The translations under genes were made by a program, and so were the position numbers. Below are positions 10,732-22,697 of a stretch of 64,000 nucleotides of DNA, piece by piece. Source of the stretch: Clarireedia homoeocarpa (taxonomy: Eukaryota; Ascomycota; Leotiomycetes; Helotiales; Rutstroemiaceae). The notes beneath the pieces are model-generated. The model made no database searches. It was given only the letters and a program-made list of their open reading frames with translations, and was not told the DNA's origin. Every line of letters starts with the position of its first letter. Positions within the stretch are counted from its first letter, which is position 1. The stretch spans positions 627,252 to 691,251 of the forward strand of contig LNKV01000020.1 of the NCBI GenBank assembly GCA_001465935.1, read 5' to 3'.

Positions 10732-12817
10732 CTAAGCATTCCCCTCCCCAACTCTCCAGGCCCTCAGCGGCAACGCCTGTAACTTCAGCGCCGCCGGCTT
10801 AATATAACCCCAGAACGTGACCGCGCCAATAATGATACAGACGATATTCATAACATAATACCCATCGCGCTCAATATCGCAGATGCCGCCTCCACCAAGA
10901 CAACGATCTTTCTCCGCCGCCATTGCGCACGAGAAGGAAGAAGTGACGAGGGGACCTTTGAGGTTCGGAGAGAGTTTGTAGTCGGATGCTGGCGGAAGAC
11001 ACGTCGCAACGGTAAAGGCATCGACCAGTTTGAGCACGAAGAAACGGGGGAAGGTGCCGCCGAGGTTGGATACGCTGGTTTTTTTTTTGTTAGTATGATA
11101 TACATGGCTAGAAGGAGATAGGATAGAATAAAATAAAATAACAAGGGGCGTGGGTTACTTACGTAGCGAGTAAAGTCATATAAGTTCCCCCAATCACCGG
11201 ATCCGCAATTCGAGCATGGAAGGCCGACACTGCCACAAACATGACTGTGTTGGTGAAGGTTGAGAAAATGTGTTCCGCGATGACAACAAGCAAATACCAT
11301 GTATCGACGCCGTTGGAGGGGAACATTATGACCGTGATCTGGGCAATCACAGCAGCGACCAAACGGCCTACAAATCCCCAACACCAGAGACGCATGGGTG
11401 TATATGTCGTGGACCATTTCCCAGCATAATAACCAAGACCTATCTCGAAGGGAAAGTCAATTAGAACCGTCAACGCCATATCTTCCTGACTAAATCCCTT
11501 GTCAATCAACTTAAGATTTGTGACGGCATCGTTGGCTTGGAAGCCAATTTTCGCAATTAGATGGATGATGATGATCGTCTGAATGTTCTTAAGCTTTAGA
11601 ACTCGCCACATGACTTTATAGACGTCCCAAATTCCATCCTCATTCTTAGTCTTCTCTTCGCGCTTCAAGAGCGCAAGTCCAATGGTCACAATGATATATG
11701 TCCAGCCCCAGAATGTCAGATAGCCTCCCAGCGTCATCACACCTTCGTCGAGAGGCGTCTTACGGAACCATTTGTTGGCGAAATCCGGGGCGTTGAATGC
11801 TAGGAAGACAGTGAAGGACATGAATTGTCCAGCGGTCAAACCCACAGTTTGCGCAGTTGATGCATAGGATATGTTTCCCGGTGTTAATAAGGTAAGGGCC
11901 CAACCATCAACAGCGATATCTTGCGTGGCGCACATAAACACCAAGAAGAACCACCACCCAGTGAACCCCCAAATACCAGCTCCCTCATTTTCTCCAGCCT
12001 TTGTCATCATTTCTTTAATATTCGACCCAAGCCATATCATTCCAAAACCAGACAACATCTGAATTGGCATTATCCAACTTTTCCTCCTTCCCACCTTAGG
12101 ACTCCATATCGCGTCCACGACAGGACTCCATAACAGCTTCAACGAATATGGATACGAGGCCAAACTGAAGACTCCGAGTGCACTGTACGACATGTGTGGC
12201 TTCAGCAGAAAAGGAACCGAGCCCGTCGCCAAACCCATAGGAACACCCTGCAGGAAATATAACAGCACCAGAAGCCCGAAATTCCTCCTATCTGACATTG
12301 GTAATTGGAAAAACCCATGATTGTTCATCGTGGGCGTCTTCGGCACAGCATCGTCTAAAGTAAAGGACTCGCGCGCCATCAAATTGGCCGTCACCAACGG
12401 CGAATCGAGATTGGCATTTTTGCGCCGATATTCGACATTATTGTTCATGCTTCCGTTCTGATGAAGAGCGTCTTCACCTCCCGTTGCAGAGGAGGAGCCC
12501 AGCGGCTCTAAGGTATTACCTCCTTTGCGAGATCGAGTACCCATAGAATCGGATTCGACACCCTCCTCGTCTTCGTCTGCCGAGTCGTGATCGCCTAGGA
12601 GATGCTTCGAATCTTCTGCCTCGGTTGCGTCGTTTGAGCGAGTGTGTGTGGATGTCTGTTTTCTATGGCGCTGAACGGTTGATGTGGATAAATCGTCTAG
12701 CTCTTGCGCGTATGGAAATTGAGGATCGTGATGCAGAGGCAGATGAGTATGGCGTGGATTGTCCGATGTAGAGTGAGGTGTTATAGAAGGGAGTGTGTCA
12801 CCCAGTGGTGTAGGCAT
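10732..12817 (-). CDS. Acetyl-CoA transporter, SLC33A1/AT-1 family
   Basis: Two exons (12817-11163, 11074-10732; 88-nt intron, GTAAGT donor) give 665 residues. Residues 1-170 are disordered, acidic and Ser/Thr-rich. About 12 membrane segments follow, the first near 179-200 (LLVLLYFLQGVPMGLA), and the family's diagnostic stretches are present: YPYSLKLLWSPVVDA, CATQDIAVDGWALTLL, KIGFQANDAVTNLKLIDKG and, across the splice junction, TLLATVSNLGGTFPRF. Members carry acetyl-CoA into the ER or secretory lumen for acetylation there; fungal members are less studied, so that role is by family. It diverges from the CENP-O gene with 690 bp between the starts. No lesion was seen. Confidence 0.93.
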
Positions 12818-13507
12818 ATATAGTGATTGGAGTTGAGAAGACCTTTAGAGGACTTGTGTGCCTCTAAAGTGTTCTCTTCTCTGCAGCTTTAGTATTATTC
12901 TTCTTCTTAGTGGGGGGACAATCGTAGATCATGCGCGCTACCTGCTGTACTTTACAGGCTTGCCTGCACGCCTGGAGCAAATAGAACTTCTCTCTTTAAA
13001 TCGAAATGTGGCTTCTTCGGCAGAATTGCAGCGGGTGCCGACAGGGACAAAGCCACTAAAGGTCGTATCGTAAGAGCCTCTTTTCTAGAATCGTCCGTCG
13101 AGATGCGATTGAAATGGTTGGAGCGTGGTTGTCACTGTGTTAAGTGTGCTGAAGTACTCTTTTGAAGTACCTGGCTGAGACAATTCATGATTGACCAGAA
13201 ACCTGCAAACTGCCTCCTGTCTTTGGCCTTGCAATCAATGCAGCTCTAAGTATTGCGATTTCAAGCCCCTGTCCGAGCTGCTGCTTCCTTTGTGCCGCGC
13301 CATGGCGCGTGAACTGAAACACCTCCACGGAACATAGTGAGCCCGACGCGACCTTGCTAATGGTAAACACAATTGCAGCTGCGCCGATAACAACAGTAGA
13401 TTGGAGAAGAAACGCTATGAGTATCCGTTCTTGAATACTCTTGAATACCTCCATCTTACGAAATGATACGAAGCTCTCGATCACCGCCCATTTCAGGTCA
13501 TGTAACT
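12818..13507. promoter_or_regulatory. Divergent intergenic between transporter and CENP-O gene
   Basis: 690 bp lie between the two start codons, so both promoters must be here. No clear TATA box was identified. A 99-codon minus-strand open frame (13185-13484) lies inside but is not believed to be a gene. Confidence 0.5.
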
Positions 13508-14472
13508 ATGGATTTGTCGGAAGAGATAAGCCCAGAGGCTGCGGCTGGTATTGCATTGGACAATGAAATAAGTTCTCTCCAAGAGCAAAGTGAATATCTT
13601 CCATTCAGTGTTTTGGCGGTCGCGTTTAACATCAAATAGTCGCATCTTTGAAGGAGCAGCGTCGATTACAAACGGCGACGATTCTATCATCACAAGCTTC
13701 GGGATCAATACTATCGAATTTGAGAAAATCCACAACTCCCTCATCTACATCCACCTCTTCCCAACCTACAGCTCCTACAGATGCCGATCCCCTCATTGCA
13801 AATTCGGCCGTGCAAACAGCTCATAACCTCGAGAATCTTTACCGCGCATGTGCATCAATCACTTCGTTCCGTATTCAAGATCCTGACCCAAATGCTGTAG
13901 ACGGTGGACATGTTCTTGGGCTTCGCATCGATGTCGGTACTACGGGAAAATTCATTCGGCCTTATTATATCATGTTGAATAAACCATATCCGAAATCAAC
14001 GGCTCTAAGAATACATCGCCATACGGTTCCCCCGTGTATTCCTTTGGGAAGTCTTGCAGCCAAGTATTTACCGTCGCCGAAAATTGTCGACGACGTTGTC
14101 AAGGAGAAGCGACAAGATTTAACCACATTTGTGCGGAGACTGCGAAGAGAAATTACAGGATATCATTTGCGCATCTCAACGATCAAGCATCTACGGAAAG
14201 CATTCTCCTTAGATGAACCAGTAGGAGGAAAGGGGAAAAGCAAGGAACCTGTGATAGCAGATGTTAGTGCTGCAGATGCCGAGGCAAAGCAGATTAGAAT
14301 AGAGTGGGTGGATGGATCAATTGGGAGATGTGTGGTTGGAATTAAAGGGGAAGTGACGAAGTGTGTGATAGTTGGGGAAGACGGAAGAGATAGAGAGACG
14401 GAGAGGAGGATTTTGGGTGGCGATCGAAGAATGGAAGGGATTGCTGAGAGGTTGCTGGAGGGGGTCTATTGA
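13508..14472 (+). CDS. Kinetochore protein CENP-O / Mcm21 family
   Basis: Exon 1 (13508-13589) and exon 2 (13640-14472) flank a 50-nt intron and encode 304 residues. The start is set by a short first exon (MDLSEEISPEAAAG) that joins in phase to IASLKEQRRLQ, forming an N-terminal coiled coil at about residues 15-45. The CENP-O domain follows: FRIQDPDPNAVDGG, VLGLRIDV, GKFIRPYYIMLNKP, LRIHRHTVPPCIPL, KYLP and FVRRLRREITGYH. In yeast and animals this protein is part of the COMA/CENP-O complex of the inner kinetochore. The length suits the family. Close to the end the composition is Gly/Arg/Glu-rich. The ATG at 13648 would remove part of the coiled coil and is not preferred. Confidence 0.9.
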
Positions 14473-15147
14473 AACACAGCCTATGGTGGCCGGAGTTGGG
14501 GTCTTGAATATGGGATATACCCTCTGGAGTATGGAGACATGTTTGTAATTCCTTGCTTCCTCCCGTTGGTTCTGGTCCGCATGTACGAATGCTCCTCCTT
14601 CATGATAGTCGTCCGCACCAGATACGAGGGCGCGGGTTGACCTATACTTCATCCACAAATTCGTTGAAGGAATCATCTACATCCTTACATGTCCGGACCG
14701 AGACCTACAGAACTCTTTGCCTCAGTGTGATAATCCTAGCACATTATCCGCGATGCATGAGGATTTTTGTCACAAATCACACTCTCCGTCCGGGTAGACG
14801 CGAGGATTAAAAGTCGCCTTTCGCCAGACGGCATCGAGATAAATTTAGGAGCAGATTAGGCATCATGATCCCCACACTACAGAATGCCTTTGCGGCGGTG
14901 TGAATGTCAAGTGGTAGAGATGGGGGAGATGGAGATGGAGATGGAGATGGGAAATTGGGCAGCCCCTCCATGGCTTTGGGGCGGCGTTTAAAATCCAGGT
15001 CTAGATCATCAATTCTTGAACACAATCCCAATCAACACCGTACGTCGTAACAACCATCCTCATCGTTACCAAAACTTGCGATTTTGTACTCGGAATATCA
15101 AACACAGCTTTCAATCTTCGAGTTATTGTTTTGCTCTTCTCATCAAT
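14473..15147. other. Intergenic, nothing recognised
   Basis: 675 bases downstream of the CENP-O gene. Contains a GGAGAT short repeat near 14925-14950. Open frames on both strands are short and show no family features. Confidence 0.55.
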
Positions 15148-15830
15148 TCATGAGTGCAGACACTGCGAAAAAATTGGATTCCACGGAAGGCTCTCATTTG
15201 TAGCGCGCGGATACAATGCGGATTCGAGATCCACCAGCCCCAATCCATGCGGATTGCTCCAAACCCAACATCGCTAGATCGATCTTTTAAGGTTATATTG
15301 GCAGGCGGAATCTGGCATGCATTAACCGTCGAGCTCGTCTATGATTCTCTTAACCTCATTTTGATCCCCTGGCGTCAACACATACCTGAGATCCCATCTA
15401 CTTGGAAGTCCAAAGCAGTGCTCTGGCCAATGTCTTTAGGTACCCTCAGGATAGCGGACGCCAGTAAGAGAATGGAAGGAGGTTGGTTTCCGAATTCTCT
15501 TCGCCCCCCCGGCCTACACCAAGTGGATGATGAGGTCCACTAAAGCTTTCGTTTTGGATTCCCCATCCAAATCCAATGTCATATCAATCACATCCTGAGG
15601 CCACGTGAGTTCTGAACAAACGATGATCTGTGTTTTGTTTACGTTCCACCACTCTTGACGTCGTTGATCGGCTCGACTATTTCTGTCCTACGCGCCTGAT
15701 TAACGTCCCTCATTCGTCAACTCGGGTAAGTGCCGTGGTTTGGAGCCGCCAATCTGTTTCAGAGAATACGGATGGTGCTTTCTGGAACTCGCTAATGAGA
15801 CGCTTCACAATATCTTATTATGTCGATCCA
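15148..15830 (-). pseudogene. Decayed gene of unknown family with CAA/CAG-derived stops
   Basis: One minus-strand frame reads as ordinary protein (for example WWNVNKTQIIVCSELTWPQD, DLDGESKTKALVDLIIHLV, RHWPEHCFGLPSRWDLRYVL) from about 15830 to a TGA at 15150-15148. It is cut by in-frame stops at 15702-15700 (TAA), 15690-15688 (TAG), 15516-15514 (TAG), 15438-15436 (TAA), 15324-15322 (TAA) and 15276-15274 (TAG). Each becomes a glutamine codon by undoing one C-to-T change in a CA dinucleotide; a TGA at 15807-15805 would revert to CGA. No frameshift is needed. This is what repeat-induced point mutation (RIP) produces. I do not recognise the family. The upstream boundary is approximate. Confidence 0.7.
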
Positions 15831-15951
15831 TTGCTATCGTCAGATCTCTCATAATATCTTAAGGTTCTCTCTGACATGACTCCTACCTGTCTTTGCATAC
15901 AAAGTGTTTCTTACCTTACACCTTGAACGCAGTGCAGCGCAGCTTACCCAA

Positions 15952-17220
15952 ATGGCTCTAAGCTATGCTGCCTCGACTGCTGCTCCATTGACAACGTCGT
16001 TTCCGGGCGCAAGTATACAGACAGGTTCCGGTACAACAACGTCATGGCTTCCTCTCACAACAGCATGGACTGCGAATGCAGCATGTTCAACACAAGTATA
16101 CGCTCAAGAAAACCATGCAGCTATTCTATTCGATCCTTTCTATCAAACAGTGATTGATCCAGGCGCAGCTTCAGAGCCATGTCTCCCACCAGAAGCCACT
16201 GCCTGGTGGAACCAAGCAACCGACTCGCCGATCTCTCTCGGTCCTACATTCTCCTGCCCTGCAGCCTACTCTGCCGTCGAAACGATCGTCAGGAACACTG
16301 CGACTCAAGAAATCCTTTGCTGTCCATCGTGAGTACTTCCTTTTCATAGTCTAGCTACCACACTTCTCTCTTCATCCACTAAGCCAATACCCAGCAATTT
16401 TGGTCTTCACGTCCCAATGACAGATCATGTTAAAGGTGCTTTCCCGACCCAATGCACATCCATGATGAGCAGCGGTGACTCATACATCTACATGACCTCT
16501 ACCTCCGGCACATGGGGTCCATACACGAACAAAATCACCGGACCATACACCGTTTACGCAGTCCACATCAACGGGTATAACATCCAAGCCGACCCAACCA
16601 GTACGTCGGCTGCAGGTCCATCTGAAGCTTCCACATCGCAGCGCTCAACACCTAATTCTAATTCTAATTCCCCTGCTCCCATCATCTCCGGCGTCAAAGC
16701 CGCCGCTATCGCCTTCACCTCCTTCGTCGCTCTCGGTCTTCTTATCTTCTCATCCTTCCTTCTACACAGACATCTCCGGAGCAAACGCAAACGCCAGCAG
16801 ACCGGAAACCCATCCGCTAATTACGAAATCGATGAGGCGAAACCTGCTTCGCCATCTTCATCCATATCTCCATCCATGTCGCCGTCTTCATCCCGATCTC
16901 CCACTCCTCCTCCGGTTCCACCACCACCACCACAACCACCTTCACCACCACCTCCACCACGACCCATTCCCCGAATTCAGATCCATGGCATCTACGACTG
17001 GAATCAAATTCACAACCCTTTCCATCCTCTCCCCCCACCAGGCGAGTTCTACGGTCCAGAGGTGTTCAGGGGAGAGCTGTACGGTAGTGGGGCGAGGAGA
17101 TCAACGCAGAGGAATACGATGGTGCATGAGATTGGGGCGGGGAACGGCGCGAGGGACAGTTGGGATGAGAGGATGAAGGCATGGATGAGGTGGAAGGAGA
17201 GGGAGTTGTGGATGCATTAA
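15952..17220 (+). CDS. Single-pass membrane protein with Cys-bearing ectodomain and Pro-rich tail
   Basis: Exons 15952-16328 and 16395-17220 (66-nt intron, GTGAGT donor, CCCAG acceptor) encode 400 residues. The N-terminal 200 residues carry scattered cysteines (AACSTQVY, EPCLPPEA, FSCPAAYS, ILCCPS, TQCTSM), a pattern common in fungal surface proteins of unknown function. A Ser/Asn-rich stretch leads to one membrane segment (about 226-250, AAAIAFTSFVALGLLIFSSFLL) followed by an Arg/Lys stop-transfer (HLRSKRKRQQ). The cytoplasmic tail has a Ser/Pro block and runs of proline, then an acidic/basic C-terminus. No cleavable signal peptide is evident from the ATG at 15952; an upstream in-frame ATG at 15904 is possible but adds none. 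Function is unknown; a surface sensor or adhesin-like role is only a guess from topology. Confidence 0.8.
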
Positions 17221-17914
17221 TTCGAAATCTTTTAATTTCTCTTTTTTTCTCTCTCTTTCTTTTGTTTTATATTTTAAAGGGGGTCATTATTGCGATGTGT
17301 AGAAACAGTGATTGAAAGGGATTTATGTTCTGTGGTTTGACCCAGTACGAAGGAAAGGAAAGCAATAGAGGGGTGAAAAGGAAAAGGCAGAGGAGGGGAA
17401 CAACAGCAGGGTGATTGGAAAAGCGAATTGCTGCTTGACGCATATTATATCCGTTCTGTATATTTGGGATTCTTTTTCTTTTCTTTCTTGCGTTTTAGGC
17501 ATTGCAATGCGCGGCATAGAGCATGGGTAGGTGGGTGTATATAGATTGATATCCCGGACGTCGGTAGTTTTTATGCGTGTACATGGCAGGAGGAGCATGG
17601 CTGGATTAGATTAGAGGAAAGAGATGTTTTGGGAGTTGAGAAAGGTATATCTAGATATTTATTATATAAGAATCTCAAATATAGATTGCCAATTATCAAA
17701 ACTGAGGCCTGGGGATTGAACATCTTTGCATTTCGTGTTGTTTTGTTTGACTGGTGAAACGGCCTATCTATCACAGATCTAACCTTTCGCTCGCTGTGCC
17801 CTCTACTCGCGAATTCTTTCAACTTCTACTATGAGCGTGCGTAGTAATATTGGCCTCGACCCCTAGGCATCTAGACTTGGAATACACTTCAACCCACCAC
17901 AACCAGCCCTTCAC
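17221..17914. other. Convergent intergenic
   Basis: 694 bases between the stop codons of the Pro-rich membrane protein (+) and the Ser/Thr-rich protein (-). T-rich just after the first stop (17236-17275), as expected of a 3' UTR. No gene supported. Confidence 0.55.
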
Positions 17915-18719
17915 TTAGATACCACCGAGCATCAATCCCGCTCCCAGCACGCCACTCCATAATCCACCCCATCCATTCTTCCTCGCTCCCGCAGCTGAGC
18001 TACTCGTCGCCGCCGCACCAGAACTCGCACCAGTAGCTGTCCTACCTCCTGTACCCGACACATCCGATCTCAGCTCTGTCGTTGAGATTTTACTCGGCGT
18101 ATTACTACTCGTGGAAGTGGAAGGAGAAGAAGAAGTAGAAGAGATGGAAACCGGAGCAGTAGAAGGAAGCGTCATGATACTAGGCGTGTGGCTGGAGATA
18201 TTTGCGGGGAGGGTGGCGGTTGGGTTTGAGGGGGTGAGGGGGGTTAGGAGAGGGGTTGTAGCGGGGGTTGGGGAGATGGAGGGGATGGGGGTGAGGACTA
18301 TGGTGGTGAGGGCAGTGGGAGCAGTGGGGATGATGGAGAGCGTGGAGAGTAAGGGGTTGTAGCCGGGATAGGATTTTAGGGTGGTGCTGGAGGAGGAGGT
18401 GGTGGTGGAGTCGATGAGTGCGATGTCGGTTGGACCTGGGGTTGGATGTTAGTAGGGATTTTGGGGGAGTGAAAATGATGAAGAGCAAAAGGGGGGGGAG
18501 GGGGGGTTGAGGAAGGAAAGAGTAGTAGTGAGATGGGACTGGAAGAAGCCAAGAAAAAAAGAACCGACTTATTGGAACATCGGCAATATCGATATCGTGC
18601 AGCTGTCCAACAGTGAGCTGATCCTGGCGCTCTACATGAGCAGCGTAAGCGTAGATTGGAGCAACGATCAAGACGAAGAGGAAGGAGAGCATGATTCGCG
18701 ATGAATTTGTGAGAAACAT
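17915..18719 (-). CDS. Ser/Thr-rich secreted protein with a GPI-like C-terminus
   Basis: Exon 1 (18719-18569) and exon 2 (18435-17915) around a 133-nt intron encode 223 residues. The first 28 residues form a signal peptide (LSFLFVLIVAPIYAYA) with VERQ after it. The middle is almost entirely Ser, Thr, Pro and Ala, a substrate for O-mannosylation. The end has a Gly/Ala/Ser block, KNGW, then a short hydrophobic tail (GLWSGVLGAGLMLGGI), which fits a GPI-attachment signal. Such proteins are usually in the wall or plasma membrane. The donor (GTCGGT) is weak; the acceptor (CCCAG) is good and phase fits. No catalytic domain is seen. A hypothetical cell-surface protein is the safest name. Confidence 0.68.
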
Positions 18720-19240
18720 GGTTGCGTTTGTAGTACTACTTGCTTGTGTCTCAATTTTTATGGAGAAGGAATATGTTTGAAATTGTTTTGGCTGTGAGAG
18801 ATATTCTCGAGGTCAAGTTAATTGCAGGTAAGGAAGTAAGAGTGAGGCTGAATTAAAGATGATACCGTATTCACATCTCTGAATGCCACAGGCACTCGTA
18901 TGAGTGGCGCAGGAGGATAGGAAAATGAGCAATCTTAACCGTCATGCTGTACAGATTAAGGTGAATCATTTAGATTAGCACAAATGAAGATTTTTGGACG
19001 ATATAATTGTGATGAGTGAATTGCCGTTTGAGTGCGGATAATCGAAGTTCTGATGGCGGGTGCAAGGCAGGTGATCCGAATGACACTCCACAAGCTTCAC
19101 TCTACGCGGTATCTGAAAAATATTCAATTGGGCACCAGCGAGAAGTCTTGAATCTGTGATGAATATACTTGCTGTACACTAGCACAAAGACTAGCCCACA
19201 CATGAAGTGGATAGATAGGCCAGGTGATCTTTGCAGCATC
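18720..19240. other. Intergenic, nothing recognised
   Basis: 521 bases holding the promoter of the Ser/Thr-rich gene and the 3' UTR of tyrosinase, both on the minus strand. AT-rich, no repeats or protein-like frames. Confidence 0.55.
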
Positions 19241-20559
19241 CTACAAGAGATTATCATAGTCATAACACAAAGTCCCTCCACGGATATTCATTACCGCTCC
19301 AACCGTGCTGTTCTTGTTGGTAGTACCTACATCAAGAACATACGCAAGAGTTGTGTTGCCAGCCACCTCATTGTCATAATCAGCATAAACAAGAGGACCT
19401 GATATATCCGTGTATCTATATGGAAGTCTGCGAGTCTGCCATGACCAGAAGACCCGATCGAGGTTGGTGTGGTGCAAGAAAAATAATGGATCAGAAGGAC
19501 TGACGTAGAGATCAGTTATGTGGCCAAACGACCCACCGATACTCCAGTGTCCGCCAGTATGGATGCTCGTGGACTGGAGATTCGGAGGCGTTACGGTTCT
19601 CTCAGCGCCGTCAAGCACATAGGTGAACCACCCATAATCCGTCTGATTCAGGGTGTGTTTAATGTGCGCTTCGTCGAGGGATTTGGTACCAATGAGCGGA
19701 CTAAAATCACGGCGGAGACATACTGGACCTGCAGATCCGCTCAGGTCGGACCCAGGCCCAAGACGTAGTGTTATGTTCTTGAATGGGCCATCGGACACAC
19801 AGCCTCCACCTGTTCGACCAGGTACTTCACCCAGTGGAGCTGAAGGTTGGTTCGGATCCGAAGCATTGTAAGGGATCCAAGGACCATTGCCGCCAAAGCC
19901 GAGAGTGGTATCGAAGATTGCTGATTTGGCAAAGTCCGCCGTTGTCTTGACATCCAATGTCCAATCCCAGTAGGGCTGTGCTCCACTGTAACCACATTCT
20001 TCTCTTAAAGCCTTTTCATAAGAGGCAACGAAGTATCGATGATAAGGAAGAAATTGTCCCTAAACAAGAACTCATCAGCATTGATCAGTGATATTTTCAG
20101 CATAAGGCATGATAATGAAAAGAAAAAAGGAGACTCCTTACCACAAAGTGAATGGACTTCATGTGAATTGAATGAGCCGCAATGAAATCATCATATCTGC
20201 AGCCTGCCCCAGGGACAAGCGACTTTGAACTCTTTGGAGGAAGCGTAAACATGCATTGTACTGCAGCAATGTAGTTCTTTTTGTCTGATGTTGAGAGCTC
20301 ACGCCTATCATGCTGAGTCGTTAGTATCACTTCTGCACTTTATCCAAATCAATTGAATGATAGACGATTCTTAGGGGTAGAAGGAGAGCAATATTTACCA
20401 TTCCTTTCGGATGATAGGATCGGTACATGTCTGTGATTCATAGGAGGCTGGATCCGGTAGAGTAGTAGCATTTATTGTGATATGACGATTGGAAAAGACC
20501 ACAGCTACTAAGAGTATTGCTAGTACTCTAACGCTGGTGTTTCTTATATATCCTAACAT
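19241..20559 (-). CDS. Secreted tyrosinase (type 3 copper protein)
   Basis: Three exons (20559-20399, 20304-20142, 20059-19241; introns of 94 and 82 nt) give 380 residues. The start at 20559 is chosen because it begins a signal peptide (VRVLAILLVAVVF), although an ATG at 20622 is also in frame. Copper site A is formed by His98 (DDFIAAH), His106 (SIHF) and His115 (LPYHRYF); the second intron falls between the last two. Copper site B is His275 and His279 (SIHTGGH) and the HH at 304-305 (PLFFLHHTNLDRVFWSW). Tyrosinases oxidise monophenols and diphenols to quinones, feeding melanin or phenolic pathways. The protein ends soon after the core domain, so the C-terminal lid found in intracellular fungal tyrosinases is absent. 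All six ligands are present and the gene looks intact. Confidence 0.93.
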
Positions 20560-21384
20560 TTTGCCAGTGGTGACGATACAATTAACAAGAACTGCATTGC
20601 AATCTTCATCGAGGAACTCCAACTATAAGAAGCAGCGTGTAGGTTTGATTGAATCTTCTAGTCGCATCGTTCTACTACACTTTCTAATACCGAGTCAGCA
20701 CGTCTGTCTAAGAAGAAAGTGTAATTCCCAGGCTTACTCCACTTGCACACGCGACCTCGCGCTATACTTGCAGAAGCACTGATAGGACGCGTGAGCCGGT
20801 CCGCAATGGGGAAAGAGATCAACGTGCGCCTTCTAGAATTCGTCGTATGTGGCATTACCCGGAATGTTATTTCGCAGGTTGAGAAAGCAATAGGACGGCG
20901 AGAGGGGTTAGCGGGGCGGCGCCTCGATCTCGGTAACCTTAAAATGAACATCAAAATACTGCAAGTCAGAGATTTAAGACTTCTGAACGCCGATTGGTTT
21001 AAGAACAAACAAGTTATACGGCTCGTGAATATCATACGCGTAGGAAGGATACTTGGGGAAAAGATCATATGACCCAGCCGACCGAGTACATCAACTGTGA
21101 CTGTGCAGAAACTGCCGGCTACATTCTCACAAACTCAGACACACACTTACCATCAACTCTCAATTGTCGATACAAGCATACGACACTTCATTATTTCAAG
21201 AAAAGTATGGAAAACATACTAGGTTTCATATGTCGTCCGTCGATTTTCAAAACACCGCTTCACTAATATACATCGCTATCGCTCGACTTTACTCATTATC
21301 CATCTATCAATGACGACCACGGCTCCAAACTCCAATGCCAATTCTTATGTGTTCCAATGATGTTTAGTTATGCTCTGAATATGA
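20560..21384. other. Intergenic with a two-strand open segment
   Basis: 825 bases upstream of tyrosinase. From 20743 to 21068 both strands are open (109 codons plus, 136 codons minus over 20658-21068), and this core is more GC-rich than its flanks. Neither translation shows a domain I know; the minus one is Arg/Ser-rich. It may be a relic of a mobile or coding sequence. Confidence 0.35.
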
Positions 21385-21723
21385 TCAAGCTTCAGCGGCC
21401 TTTCGACATTCCTCGTAATTTTCATATCTCGCCGCGTCGTCCAGGCCGGTACTTCGCTTTTGTCTTCGTTGCTTCTTGACGCGCATCTTTGCTCTGCCGG
21501 ACTTCAACACTTTCTTCGCTCGTCGATCCACCTAAAAAGCCCTTCATCAGCCTGCAACTGTTGAATTTCAAGACCATATACTTACCGTTTCACGTATCTT
21601 CCGGTAGTACACTGACCTCTCGTTGCTAAAGTCGTCAGCCTGGACTTCGGCACGAACTTCGGCGCCGTCTGTAGCATGGTCTGTGGCATGGTCTTCCGCA
21701 GGTTGAGAATCTTGGGAGGCCAT
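21385..21723 (-). CDS. Small basic protein of 94 residues
   Basis: Two short exons (21723-21586 and 21531-21385) join across a 54-nt intron with a perfect GTAAGT donor and TTTTTAG acceptor, in phase, to a TGA. The first half is acidic with a DHAT duplication; the second half is strongly basic (RRAKKVLKSGRAKMRVKKQRRQKR). Each exon alone is under 60 codons, so the gene is easy to miss. The composition suits a nucleic-acid or ribosome-associated protein, but I do not recognise the family. Clean splice signals and protein-like ends argue that it is real. Confidence 0.72.
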
Positions 21724-22697
21724 GGTTTTGATAGATGTCGATGAGTACCGATATCTTATACGCTCTAAGCAGAGATCGAAACTGCTGACGATGGCTGGGT
21801 TGGTTCAGATTATGTCTGTAAAAATATGTATTGTGTTGAAAAGCCGTTTATGGTATATGATAGTCGTTGTTATAAATGATGGTTCTGGTTTATGCTTGGA
21901 AACTTCTTTTCTTATAGAAGGAGGATGATACCATCGCAGTGAGGGAGACTCGTACCTTCATTACATGATACCGAACAGGAAAGTGCAGACTTCAGCAAAC
22001 CTTCCTTTTCGTGGGAACTGCTCACAGTAAAAGAGCGTCAAAGGTTTGATATTCCTTCTTCATGGGGAAGCTCGCGCTGCAATAATAAACACGAGAACTC
22101 GTGAATTAGAAATTAAGACAGCAGGGTCCTTTTATCGCTCTGTTTTGTCTCCTTGATCTCTTCTTGCAATTTGTGCTACAGTTCATATGTCGAGTTGTGC
22201 AGGTTGAACATACATAAAAGCATCAGTGTAGCTGCGCATCCATCGCACCATGATGATAAGCAGTAGGAATGTTCCAGCAGAGGAAGACTACCTCATCGTT
22301 CCCCTTATCATAGCCATGAAAGTATCAGTTCAATTATTTCTAAGCAAGGCGAATGAAGTTTCAATCTCCGAGAGTTTATATCCGCTACAGATTTTAATGT
22401 TGGAAATCACAACCGATTTTCGGCCGAACGGCCGTCTAGGACGCTGACTCTGCATACTTCTCCATTTTTCGTAATGACACGCGCCCGTGTCGACCGCATC
22501 CCCGCTTGCCCACCCCGTACTCAATGGCAAGATATTGTTAAGGAGCAGAAAAGTATATAATTCACACGAACTTCTCCTCAGCACTACCCATCATCAAAGA
22601 TTGAATATTGTATTCTTCCAAATTTTCCAAACCTCAAAGTTTTACATTTTTCTCCTTTATTTCACAAAAAGAATTCATCATCTCGAATTTACAGAAT
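21724..22697. promoter_or_regulatory. Divergent intergenic between the 94-residue gene and the SDR gene
   Basis: 974 bp between two start codons. A TATATAA element at 22555-22561 lies about 140 bp upstream of the SDR start, which may fit its promoter. Short open frames (for example 22250-22447) are not convincing. Confidence 0.45.

Noticed and set aside
13185..13484. 99-codon minus frame upstream of the CENP-O gene
   Set aside because: Lies in the divergent promoter region, has no family features and no splice partners.
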